Shown here: in pieces, positions 15,778-22,809 of the stretch
How the letters are laid out: every line of letters begins with the position of its first letter
Numbering within the stretch: position 1 is the stretch's first letter
Assembly: GCA_001464165.1 (NCBI GenBank)
Contig: LNEX01000514.1
Coordinates: 1 to 27,125, forward strand
DNA from: a bacterium Ga0077546
GTDB lineage: Bacteria > Cyanobacteriota > Vampirovibrionia > Obscuribacterales > Obscuribacteraceae
Reading direction: 5' to 3'
Length of the DNA: 27,125 bases
The notes under the pieces: generated by a model
Databases searched by the model: none
What the model was told of the DNA's origin: nothing
Seen by the model: the letters and a program-made list of their open reading frames with translations, nothing else
Made by a program: the position numbers and the translations under genes

Positions 15778-16239
15778 TTAAGCTCCCTTTTCTTCCTTGA
15801 TCCACTTTAGCCAGATAGAGACAATGGCGATGGTGATGAGAATGTAGATGCCGATGAAAATTGTTTTCCAGAATTCTTTGTCGGCGGTTTGAAGCGCCAT
15901 GCGGCTGTCTAGCCAGGGGTTCGTATAGAAGGTCATGCCGACGGTGCTAAAAAATATGCCAGTCGAAAGATAGCTAATTCTGGCCCATTTTGTAAATGTG
16001 CGCCAGGACCAGATTGTCTGCAGAAGATAGCCTAGGCCAAAAATACTGATTGTGATGCCGTAATGCTGGTAGCGGCCCATTGTGAAATATTTTTGCAGTG
16101 GTGTTAGGTAGGCACCAATGGCGATGGCGCTAAAGAATCCAATCATGCAGTAACGCTGGGCTTTGTGCCATAAAATTGCCATTGAGCTTGGTTTGTTAGT
16201 GCCGGCGGTGTGGCCAGAGGTATTGTTTGAGCCTGTCAT
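15778..16239 (-). CDS. Small membrane protein with four predicted helices
   Basis: An unrecognised 153-residue integral membrane protein. After a polar N-terminal tail (about 1-22) there are four hydrophobic segments: about 30-46 (MIGFFSAIAIGAYL), 62-78 (ITISIFGLGYLLQTIW), 88-104 (ISYLSTGIFFSTVGMTFY) and 126-145 (IFIGIYILITIAIVSIWL), ending in a Lys/Glu-rich cytoplasmic tail. Its ATG overlaps the pyrC stop (ATGA) and the kinase gene begins one base past its own stop, so it lies firmly inside the pyr operon. Nothing suggests a transporter family, and a role in nucleobase transport is only suggested by position. Confidence 0.75.
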   Translation of the reverse strand: MTGSNNTSGHTAGTNKPSSMAILWHKAQRYCMIGFFSAIAIGAYLTPLQKYFTMGRYQHYGITISIFGLGYLLQTIWSWRTFTKWARISYLSTGIFFSTVGMTFYTNPWLDSRMALQTADKEFWKTIFIGIYILITIAIVSIWLKWIKEEKGA

Positions 16240-17555
16240 TTTAGAGCCAGGCCTTCAATGGCAAGCCAACGACTAGTGGCTGTCTCGAATTGATGTGCCA
16301 CTTTGCCGTCGCATAATGTCAGTATGTTCCGACCTTTTATTATGCGGCCATCGAATGGTGAGTTGTTGCTCTTTGAAGTGGCTTTGCTGACCTCGTAGGT
16401 CCAGCTCATCTCTGGGTCAAACAACGAGAGATCGGCTGCGGCGCCAAGTTCAATTTTGGGTTCAGCAAGGCCTAAAATGCGAGCGGGATCGCTCGTGAAT
16501 TTTCGTACCACCTCAGCCACCGTCATGCGCGAAGATGCTGGTAGAGTCTCATCAGAGAGACGTTCTAGGCACAAGGCAAAGGCTGTTTCTAGACCAATTA
16601 TGCCGCATGGGGCAGCGATGAAGCCCATTTCTTTTTCAGTGGTGGTATGAGGAGCGTGGTCTGTGGCTATGGCATCTAATGTGCCGTTCTTCAGTGCTTC
16701 TACAAGAATATTTTGGTCTTTCTTTGAGCGTAAAGGCGGATTCATCTTGTAGTTGGCATTGTAGCCAGGAATTTCGCTATCGGTGAGAGTTAAATGGTGG
16801 GGAGTGGTGTCTCGCTCAATTAGTTTTACTGAGGCGGCAGCTGATACGTGAGCAAAGTGCAGAGCAGCACCAGTCATTCTTACTACTTCTATTTCGCGAG
16901 CAATACAGGCTGCTTCAGAAGCTGTTGGCACACCGGGAAGGCCTTTAGCTGTGGCATAAGCTGATTCGTTCATGGCTCCGGTGCCCGAGAGATCTTTGTC
17001 TTCAGGGTGGCTGACGATGAAAGATCCTAGTGCCTTCGCCTGTTCTAGAGCGCGACGCATCACTGCTAAGTTTGTCACCGGCAAGCCCTCATCGGAAAAA
17101 CCAACTGCACCTAGTTCACTGAGAATGGCCATTTCAGTTAGTTCGCTGCCAGCCATCCCTTTGGTGACACAGGCTATTGGCAAGACTTTTATTACTGCTT
17201 TTTCTTTGATTATCTGCAAAAGTTGTGAAAAAATTCTGGCGTTGTCGATGGGCGGCACGGTATTGGCCATGGCTACAACAGTAGTGTAGCCGCCTGATGC
17301 CGCAGACTTTGTACCCGATGCTACGTCTTCTTTGGCCGTTTGGCCCATGTCACGCAAATGGGTGTGCAGATCGATAAAGCCTGGTAAAAGCCAGAGACCA
17401 TCAGCATCGAAGACAGTTTCGTCACTTTGTGGCTTTAGCTCTTTGCCAGCGCTACTAATTTCTACAATTTTGCCACTATCTATACGAATATCTATTTTCG
17501 ATTTGCTTTCGCCATTGCTCTCGGTATCGATTAATTGACAGTTTTTGATCAGCAT
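16236..17555 (-). CDS. pyrC: Dihydroorotase, class I
   Basis: Third enzyme of de novo pyrimidine synthesis: reversible cyclisation of N-carbamoyl-aspartate to dihydroorotate. The 439-residue amidohydrolase has DLHTHLRD (His64, His66, Arg68), SDEG (Asp155), SHPEDKD (His183), FAHVSAA (His236) and ATDHAPHT (Asp299). These correspond to the metal ligands and catalytic Asp of type I dihydroorotases, so it should be active. The substrate-clamping GQTAKEDVASGT segment follows the first motif. Its ATG lies three bases after the pyrB stop. The next gene overlaps its stop by an ATGA junction. It is longer than E. coli PyrC (348), as expected of class I. Confidence 0.95.
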   Translation of the reverse strand: MLIKNCQLIDTESNGESKSKIDIRIDSGKIVEISSAGKELKPQSDETVFDADGLWLLPGFIDLHTHLRDMGQTAKEDVASGTKSAASGGYTTVVAMANTVPPIDNARIFSQLLQIIKEKAVIKVLPIACVTKGMAGSELTEMAILSELGAVGFSDEGLPVTNLAVMRRALEQAKALGSFIVSHPEDKDLSGTGAMNESAYATAKGLPGVPTASEAACIAREIEVVRMTGAALHFAHVSAAASVKLIERDTTPHHLTLTDSEIPGYNANYKMNPPLRSKKDQNILVEALKNGTLDAIATDHAPHTTTEKEMGFIAAPCGIIGLETAFALCLERLSDETLPASSRMTVAEVVRKFTSDPARILGLAEPKIELGAAADLSLFDPEMSWTYEVSKATSKSNNSPFDGRIIKGRNILTLCDGKVAHQFETATSRWLAIEGLALK

Positions 17556-17558
17556 GAT

Positions 17559-18644
17559 TTAGGCCTGAGTTTTCGCAGTTGGTGCGGTTGGTGTGGAAAA
17601 AAGCAAGGTGAGAATGGCCATACGACAAAGTAATCCGTTTTCTACTTGGGTGAGAACGCAAGAAATAATGGCATCTTCTACTAGTTCATTGGTTATTTCC
17701 ACGCCGCGGTTAATCGGCCCAGGGTGCAACACTCGGACGTTGCTGTTAGCTAAGCGAATGCGATTATGATCAAGGCGGAACTGTTTGCGATATTCATCAA
17801 GGCTGGCTATCAAGCCTTGCGCTTGGCGCTCTAGCTGTAGGCGCAAGCAGATGATGAAGTCGGCGTCTTTAATGGCTGGCTCTAAGCGGTGATGCACAAC
17901 TGCGCCAAACTCTTCGTCGGCAAATGTTTCAGGCAGAAGGGCTGGGGGGCCGGCTAGATGTACTTCGGCTCCTAGCTTCTTCAGCAACCAAAGATTGGAG
18001 CGCGCTACCCTTGAGTGAATAATATCGCCGACTATCGCTACTTTTTTGCCGGTTAGTGTGGCTTCAGTCAAGCGCTTTTCTAATTTGCCGTTGGCGCCAA
18101 AAGATGGCAACTGACCAGTGCTTTCGAGGATGGTATACAAATCGAGCAGGCCTTGCGATGGATGGGCATGCCAGCCGTCACCGGCATTGACGATGTGCAA
18201 TTTATCGCCGAGATCGCGCACTAAGTCTTCTGGTGCACCTGATTGGCTGTGACGCATGATGATGCCGTTAACGCCAAGGGCCCACAAATTTAGGACTGTG
18301 TCTTCTAGGGTTTCGCCTTTGGCTGCAGAAGAAGTGTTGACATCAAGATTGACTACTGTGGCGCCGAGCTTGCGAGCAGCTAAGTCAAAGCTTGTTTTGG
18401 TACGGGTGGAGTTTTCGTAAAAAACTGTGGCAATAGTGTTAGCAGCCAGTATCGTCAGTGGTGGCTTTTTGTGAACTTGATTATGCTTGTAATAGTGCGC
18501 CAGGGCCAGGCAGAGACTAATTTCGTCAATTGTTAGTTGGCGTGTGTCTAATAGATGGCGGCGTTCTCGCCAGGCTTGAGCTTCGGCGACGCCGTCGAGA
18601 GCTTCCACCAGCTTGGAAACGGGGGAATTTATTTTTGTCAGCAT
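17559..18644 (-). CDS. pyrB: Aspartate carbamoyltransferase catalytic subunit
   Basis: Makes N-carbamoyl-aspartate from carbamoyl phosphate and aspartate, the committed step of pyrimidine synthesis. The 361-residue product carries the carbamoyl-phosphate loop FYENSTRTKTSF, the mobile-loop Lys in SSAAKGETLEDT, IIMRHSQSGAPEDL, the conserved HPSQGLLDLY, and the aspartate-binding LHPGPINRGVE. There is no regulatory PyrI and no PyrR or visible attenuator. I chose the ATG at 18644, not the longer frame to 18743, because a consensus promoter fits in that interval and leaves essentially no leader. The product is longer than E. coli PyrB (311), mostly through a polar insert around VEALDGVAEAQAWRERRHLL and an Ala/Thr tail. 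Confidence 0.93.
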   Translation of the reverse strand: MLTKINSPVSKLVEALDGVAEAQAWRERRHLLDTRQLTIDEISLCLALAHYYKHNQVHKKPPLTILAANTIATVFYENSTRTKTSFDLAARKLGATVVNLDVNTSSAAKGETLEDTVLNLWALGVNGIIMRHSQSGAPEDLVRDLGDKLHIVNAGDGWHAHPSQGLLDLYTILESTGQLPSFGANGKLEKRLTEATLTGKKVAIVGDIIHSRVARSNLWLLKKLGAEVHLAGPPALLPETFADEEFGAVVHHRLEPAIKDADFIICLRLQLERQAQGLIASLDEYRKQFRLDHNRIRLANSNVRVLHPGPINRGVEITNELVEDAIISCVLTQVENGLLCRMAILTLLFSTPTAPTAKTQA

Positions 18645-18651
18645 ACGAAGA

Positions 18652-18680
18652 ATTATGGAAGGCTGGCGAGCCCCTGTCAA
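18652..18680 (-). promoter_or_regulatory. Sigma-70 type promoter of the pyr operon
   Basis: Read on the minus strand: TTGACA (18680-18675), a 17-base spacer, then CATAAT (18657-18652). Only seven bases separate the -10 box from the pyrB ATG, so transcription should begin at or next to the A of the start codon, giving a leaderless message. No Shine-Dalgarno sequence is present, which agrees. A plus-strand TATATT (18695-18700) for the divergent MurF-like gene lies about 40 bases away. Confidence 0.65.
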
Positions 18681-18742
18681 ATACATGGCAATGCTATATT
18701 TAAATGCGTTTAATAGGCGACCCGGAGAATAGACCGAAATCA

Positions 18743-19684
18743 TTGGCGGCAGTCTACTCAGCAGAAGAAATAATCGAGCTTACGGGCGCTAGAGTGGCCG
18801 TCGGTATGGTGCCAGACGAAGTCGGCGAGATTGCCACTGACACCCGCAGTGATTTAACGGGCTCTTGGTTTGTCGCCCTGGTGGGCAAAACCTTCGATGG
18901 CCACGATTTCATTGGTGATGCATTCTCTGCTGGGGCCCTCGGCTGTATTGTCGCGGATCGCCCCAGCTATCCCATTGCCGCCACTTCCTTTCCCCTTTTA
19001 GCTGTTGACGACACCGAAGAGGCTCTAGCTGTGTTGGCTCGCAATTGGCGGAGGCGCACTCGCAAGAAGTTAGTTTTGGTTGCTGCCACCGATTTAAACC
19101 AGGTTTCACCCCTGGCCCAGGTTATGTACGAGGTGCTCGACGGCGCCCTCAGTCAGACTGTGGCCACTGTCAGTGCTTCAAATGACTTCTCGGCGCCGAC
19201 TTCGAGTGAAGCACCAGCCCGGGGGCCGCATTTCTCTACTCAGTTTTCTCTTGATCCGGCTGCAGCTTTCCCCCCGACTAACCCCTTGTTTTGCGGAGAA
19301 GAGCCCGTGCAGTCGGTGCTTTCAAACTGGAAGCTCAATGTTTCAGATATTCTAGGTCGCTTTCTCAATTTGCCTGATGAGGTTGAGTATCTTGTGGCCG
19401 ACTTCTCGCCCCTACCATTAGAACGCGCTGTGTGGCTGGTCGAGGCTCTGGCTCCCAATGCGCTTTTAATTGGCGAAGACAGTTTTGCCTATGCCCGCAT
19501 GTCGAAAGGTGCGCCAGATCCAGTTTTGTTGCAAGAGGAGCTGATCGAGGCTATAGGTCGCGGCAAAGGCAAAGCTTTCACTGATAGTGAGGCTCTGGCT
19601 GAGCGCTTACAAATTAAACTGATTGGTTCAGATGTGCAAGACCACAATAGTTATCAGCCGGTGCTGGAGCAGTTGGGGCTTTAG
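18743..19684 (+). CDS. MurF-like protein with a degenerate ATP-binding domain
   Basis: The N-terminal about 100 residues match the substrate-binding domain of MurF (UDP-MurNAc-tripeptide:D-Ala-D-Ala ligase): AEEIIELTGARV, EIATDTRSDLTGSWFVALVG, KTFDGHDFIGDAFSAGALGC and VDDTEEALAVLARNWRRR. Where MurF has its strand and P-loop (TGSNGKTT), this protein reads VLVAATDLNQVSPLAQ: no Gly-Lys-Thr remains, so it cannot be an ordinary ligase. The rest (VEYLVADFSPLPLERAVWLV; ALAPNALLIGEDSF) keeps an echo of the Mur central domain, but the length (313-326 residues) is far below the usual 450. I favour a TTG start at 18743 with GGAG at 18724; the ATG at 18704 sits almost on the predicted transcription start and has no ribosome site. 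It may be a regulatory or scaffold paralogue, or a decaying gene. Confidence 0.72.
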   Translation: MAAVYSAEEIIELTGARVAVGMVPDEVGEIATDTRSDLTGSWFVALVGKTFDGHDFIGDAFSAGALGCIVADRPSYPIAATSFPLLAVDDTEEALAVLARNWRRRTRKKLVLVAATDLNQVSPLAQVMYEVLDGALSQTVATVSASNDFSAPTSSEAPARGPHFSTQFSLDPAAAFPPTNPLFCGEEPVQSVLSNWKLNVSDILGRFLNLPDEVEYLVADFSPLPLERAVWLVEALAPNALLIGEDSFAYARMSKGAPDPVLLQEELIEAIGRGKGKAFTDSEALAERLQIKLIGSDVQDHNSYQPVLEQLGL

Positions 19685-19694
19685 GCAGAATTTT

Positions 19695-20060
19695 TCAGTC
19701 TGCTCTCTGCGGCAGTGCACAGCTAGCGTTTCCTAGTACGCGCATGCCGTCTACCATTTCTGATGGTGTTGGCGACCAGCCGCTAGCAAGGCGGTGTTGC
19801 AGAAGCTCATCGGCTGTTGGTCTGTGTGGCCAGACGGCGACCGCCGTCAATGCCCCTAGTCAGGTGATGAACAACACGAGAAAATTCTGTTGGTCCGGAA
19901 AAGGCAGAATCATGTCGTGACTAAATTCGTCTTGCTGAACTAGTTCCATCAAGTTTAGGGGGAAGTTCTTGGTCTCAAGCAGACGCAGAGCTTTCTCCAA
20001 ATATTTGGTTTGGCGAACGGCAGTTACTAGCTCTGTAAACTCTGGCGCGGGATCAAACAT
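19695..20060 (-). pseudogene. Small membrane protein interrupted by one in-frame UGA (possible recoding)
   Basis: GGAG eight bases before the ATG starts a 66-codon frame: MFDPAPEFTELVTAVRQTKY, then a helical segment, ending NFLVLFIT at a TGA (19860-19862). The same frame then continues for 54 more codons to a TGA at 19695: LGALTAVAVWPHRPTADELL, then QHRLASGWSPTPSEMVDGMR and a short tail. The segments on either side join into one ideal membrane helix (NFLVLFIT-X-LGALTAVAVW) with the UGA in its middle, strong evidence that one 121-residue protein is or was encoded. The second half has no usable start (a TTG with AGGGG only two bases away). No family recognised. A nonsense mutation of TGG (Trp), UGA readthrough or selenocysteine insertion are all possible. 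Confidence 0.6.
19833..19848 (-). promoter_or_regulatory. SECIS-like hairpin downstream of the in-frame UGA
   Basis: On the minus strand, 11 nucleotides after the UGA, GACGGC pairs perfectly with GCCGTC around a GGTC tetraloop. The bacterial SECIS consensus is a short hairpin with a G-containing apical loop about 16-37 nucleotides from the UGA; here the loop starts 17 nucleotides away. From memory, the E. coli fdhF element also has a GGUC loop and an 11-nucleotide spacer, but carries a bulged U in the stem that is absent here. The hairpin could be coincidental in this GC-rich stretch. Confidence 0.3.
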
Positions 20061-20139
20061 ACGACTAGCTCCAGCATACGAAAGGCTCTAGGTTGTCCAA
20101 AAAGCGATTCTTGGTTATGCCCAAACTCGAAAAGCTGGT

Positions 20140-20526
20140 CTACGCTGTTTGACTAGAAATTATCAGACGTGTGCGTGAAATCAGCTGATAAATCTGGCGG
20201 GTCAGCCACATCGTGCCTGGCAAAATGTATAAAACCGCAGCGAATCGGCCAAAGCGAAGGTTCTTCAATATCATTGGAATAGCTTCTGGGCCGTACCAGC
20301 GCTCGTTGTTGTCATCGATGAGAAAGAGGCTCCACGGTGATTGATCAAGGTCTTGAATCAGTTGGCGAGCTGTTTCACTGACCGATTCACGGTCGACAAA
20401 GGTAAACAGGTGCGAACGATCCCACAGCTTGAGCAAGGCTGCCAGTCGATTAACGACAAAACAACGTTCGTCGCAGACAATAGTGAAAGATAAGGATTCC
20501 CGGCAAGGTATGGCTTTGGAGTCCAT
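20140..20526 (-). CDS. DCC-family (DUF393) thiol-disulfide oxidoreductase-like protein
   Basis: A 128-residue protein resembling the DCC/DUF393 family, named for an N-terminal DxxCxxC. Here SFTIVCDERCFVVNRLAALL preserves the D-x-x-C spacing, but the second cysteine of the pair is Val (CFVV). The rest fits the family: LFTFVDRES, a strand SLFLIDDNNERWYGPEAI, then LYILPGTMWLTRQIY and SRTR. Losing one cysteine means it probably cannot run a two-cysteine redox cycle, although a single-cysteine mechanism remains possible. I chose ATG at 20526 with AGGTG upstream; a GTG three codons earlier is the alternative. The interrupted small membrane protein gene follows on the same strand after 79 bases. Confidence 0.65.
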   Translation of the reverse strand: MDSKAIPCRESLSFTIVCDERCFVVNRLAALLKLWDRSHLFTFVDRESVSETARQLIQDLDQSPWSLFLIDDNNERWYGPEAIPMILKNLRFGRFAAVLYILPGTMWLTRQIYQLISRTRLIISSQTA

Positions 20527-20745
20527 TTCATGCACCTGTGGGATAAGTTTTTGACGATGAGAGAAGTTTAGCAGAAATTCAGGTTAGCTACACCCTCCCA
20601 GGCGCCAAATTTTTTCTCTTTATTCATTAGAAATTTAGCGACAAACGCCCTCTTGTCAAGCCGGGTTTGGCAGATTGTGTTGAATGGGTAAAATCAATAT
20701 GGTGTCCTTTTTGAATTTTGCTCTAGAAGGTGTGAGGTCACTTAA

Positions 20746-21114
20746 ATGTTCTTGGACGAATATCAATTTCTCACAGAAGTTATCATGCCTTTTCTGCGCA
20801 AGAGTTGGGAAGAGATTGATTTAGCTGAGTCGGCTTCTGGTGAGCCTGATGGTCGTTTAACTAAAGATGAGCTGGCCTCTGCTCGCGATCGTGCCATCGC
20901 TCGTGGTGACTTTGACGCTGCTAATATTTTAGCTGAGCTAGCTTTTCGCTACGATGCCATTTGCGAGGCCCATGAAGATTCAGGCGGCTCAGGGCGCGAA
21001 ACCCAGGCCGGAATCAGCCAAGCTGATATTTCGGTGTATGCCCAGCTGTGGAACCCGGAGTATCGAGCCCGCCAAGGAAAACCGGTGCCAGAAAAATGGA
21101 TGGATTCTGTCTGA
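20746..21114 (+). CDS. Small acidic orphan protein with an EF-hand-like loop
   Basis: An unrecognised 122-residue protein, acidic and helical, without signal peptide or membrane helix. GEPDGRLTKDEL resembles the second half of an EF-hand calcium loop (DG-x-L-T-x-x-E) and is followed by a helix (ASARDRAIARGDFDAANILAELAF). A second weaker candidate is ISQADISVYAQL. The first-position Asp of a canonical loop is Ser here, so calcium binding is doubtful. GAGG lies nine bases before the ATG. A possible promoter is TTGTGT, 17-base spacer, TATGGT at about 20674-20702. Its end overlaps the frame of the DUF1573/cytochrome protein. Confidence 0.6.
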   Translation: MFLDEYQFLTEVIMPFLRKSWEEIDLAESASGEPDGRLTKDELASARDRAIARGDFDAANILAELAFRYDAICEAHEDSGGSGRETQAGISQADISVYAQLWNPEYRARQGKPVPEKWMDSV

Positions 21115-21841
21115 ATGCTCTTCAACGCCTCCTCCAGCGCTTGAAAAAACGTCTTCGAGCCAACAACAAATTCGTTTTGATCATGAAAAAGTAGATCTGG
21201 GCAAGGTTGAAGCCGCTGCCGAAGTGCCGTGCTCGTTTACTGTGACAAATGCCGGAAAGGCTCCGCTCACGGTTACGGAAGCTAAGTCTGAGTGCGGCTG
21301 TACTGCGACTAATTTTAAGGGGGCTGTGCTTAAGCCAGGGACCTCGGTAAAGCTCGATATTGTCGTTGATACGACCATGAAACAGGGGCCAGTCACCAAA
21401 GACATGGTTGTTTATTCTGACGATCCTGCGCGGCCAATTAGCAGGCTTTTCATTACTATGGACGTCAAAAATGCTCATGGCACTATGTCGCTCAAAGACC
21501 GCACTAAAGTCTTTACTGCTGAACGCTGCAAGCGCTGTCACGTTGACGAAGGGGTGGGGCAGTTTGGCAAAGAATTATTCGAGGCCGATTGCGCCATGTG
21601 TCACCGCAAGCAAGAGAGTGGAATTCTTTCTGGCCCACTGATTGAATCGGTTGATTATTCAGATCCGCTTTTGAGCGCTCATGCCAGAGAAGTAATTGCC
21701 CATGGTAGCAAGACAAACCCTTCTATGCCGGGCTATCTTGATAGCGCTGGCGGCCCGCTTTCTAAAGAGCAGGTTGATTCGTTGGTGACCTACTTGAAAA
21801 AGAATGCAGGCAGGCCTGCTGGGGAGCCGCGAAAAGAATGA
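21038..21841 (+). CDS. DUF1573 domain + diheme cytochrome c protein, N-terminus uncertain
   Basis: Two domains are clear. A DUF1573 immunoglobulin-like domain runs from QIRFDHEKVDLGKVEAAAEV through SFTVTNAGKAPLTV, SECGCTATNF and LKPGTSVKLDIVVDTT to VVYSDDPARPISRLF. A cytochrome c domain follows with two heme-attachment motifs 22 residues apart (CKRCH and CAMCH), a candidate Met ligand in NPSMPGYL, and a closing helix SKEQVDSLVTYLKK. Heme attachment requires export, yet no signal peptide precedes it. Before the domain the frame reads ILSECSSTPPPALEKTSSS, resembling the start of a mature lipoprotein without a signal. The last in-frame ATG (21038) lies inside the previous gene and has no ribosome site. 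A 5' deletion, a frameshift or a non-ATG start are possible. The stop overlaps the next ATG (ATGA). Confidence 0.75.
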   Translation: MPSCGTRSIEPAKENRCQKNGWILSECSSTPPPALEKTSSSQQQIRFDHEKVDLGKVEAAAEVPCSFTVTNAGKAPLTVTEAKSECGCTATNFKGAVLKPGTSVKLDIVVDTTMKQGPVTKDMVVYSDDPARPISRLFITMDVKNAHGTMSLKDRTKVFTAERCKRCHVDEGVGQFGKELFEADCAMCHRKQESGILSGPLIESVDYSDPLLSAHAREVIAHGSKTNPSMPGYLDSAGGPLSKEQVDSLVTYLKKNAGRPAGEPRKE

Positions 21842-22809
21842 TAACGAAGAGTATTTGTCTGCTTCTAGTTGTTTGCTTCAACCCTTGTCCCTTGGCTGGG
21901 CAGGCGGCGCCTAATAAGACGCTTGGGTTGCAAGCACAACTGATTCAAGTGCCCGAGTCTATTTCAGAAGCTCAAGAACTGGCGAATCAGAACAGCCCAA
22001 TTTACATAAGTTCTCCTGCTACTGCAGGCAATAAAACCCTGCCTATTCAGAAGCTTGATGCCGCTTTGCGAACTAAAGACTTTAGGCGAATAGACGCTCT
22101 TTTAGCTAGAGCCAAAGAAACTCCAGCTAATTCTAATGCTATAAATCTTTGGAGGGGCCTTTCGTTTTGGTGTCAGCAACGTTATGAAGAGGCAGTTGAA
22201 CATTTTGACCGCTGTACAAGTTTTGATGATGCTGCTCTCAGTGGCTTGTACGTTGTTGGTTTAACCTATCTCAAGGTTGAAGAATGCTCTAAAGCGATTA
22301 AGACTTTAACTCTCGTTGTCAACAAATTTCCTAATCGAGACAGCTATGAGTGTCGAGCCAACTGTAATATGGCGTTGAAGTCTTATGAACAAGCAATGCG
22401 AGATTTCCTCTTGGCCGCTAAATATAGCCGTCACTATCGCGCTTTTTATATAAGCAAGGCCGCCAATGTTTTGCGCATTGAGAAAAGGTATCCTGAGGCG
22501 ATCGCCATTTACAATGCTGCTTTGAAGAATTCTCGGTCTCAGTTTGTGCCAACCGCTCTTCTAGGGCAAGCCCTCTGCTATCAAGATTTAAAGCGCTGGA
22601 ATGAGGCTGCCCAGAATTGCACAGAAGCCATCAAAGTTTTGACTAAACCTGGATATATTGACGAGATGAAAGTGCCTAATCTGGCCAATTGTTATTTTCA
22701 ACGGGCCAAATGTTATGACAATCTTGGGAAGCCTTCATTGGCAGCGGCTGATCGTCTTGCTCACTCTAAATTGAGCTCATCTTTGGCTGGTGACTTTTTG
22801 AGCAAGTGA
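21838..22809 (+). CDS. Exported tetratricopeptide-repeat protein
   Basis: A 323-residue protein with a signal peptide (about residues 1-23, MITKSICLLLVVCFNPCPLA). After a low-complexity region there are about six TPR units from residue 100 to 315, such as LWRGLSFWCQQRYEEAVEHF, GLTYLKVEECSKAIKTL, ALKSYEQAMRDFLLAAKY, ANVLRIEKRYPEAIAIYNAA, ALCYQDLKRWNEAAQNCTEA and AKCYDNLGKPSLAAADRLAH. TPRs form a protein-binding superhelix, so an assembly or scaffold role is likely. Its ATG overlaps the stop of the cytochrome protein gene, implying the two are made together, perhaps for a periplasmic electron-transfer assembly. The last 33 bases overlap, tail to tail, with the EamA transporter gene. Confidence 0.85.
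   Translation: MITKSICLLLVVCFNPCPLAGQAAPNKTLGLQAQLIQVPESISEAQELANQNSPIYISSPATAGNKTLPIQKLDAALRTKDFRRIDALLARAKETPANSNAINLWRGLSFWCQQRYEEAVEHFDRCTSFDDAALSGLYVVGLTYLKVEECSKAIKTLTLVVNKFPNRDSYECRANCNMALKSYEQAMRDFLLAAKYSRHYRAFYISKAANVLRIEKRYPEAIAIYNAALKNSRSQFVPTALLGQALCYQDLKRWNEAAQNCTEAIKVLTKPGYIDEMKVPNLANCYFQRAKCYDNLGKPSLAAADRLAHSKLSSSLAGDFLSK

Noticed and set aside
18645..18743. N-terminal extension of PyrB to 18743
   Set aside because: It would run through a consensus promoter for pyrB itself and adds residues unlike PyrB.
19695..19862. Genome-wide UGA=Trp/Gly recoding as the explanation for the in-frame UGA
   Set aside because: Several intact genes end at UGA exactly where the domain ends (pepA, pyrC, the cytochrome protein), and TGG is used normally for Trp.
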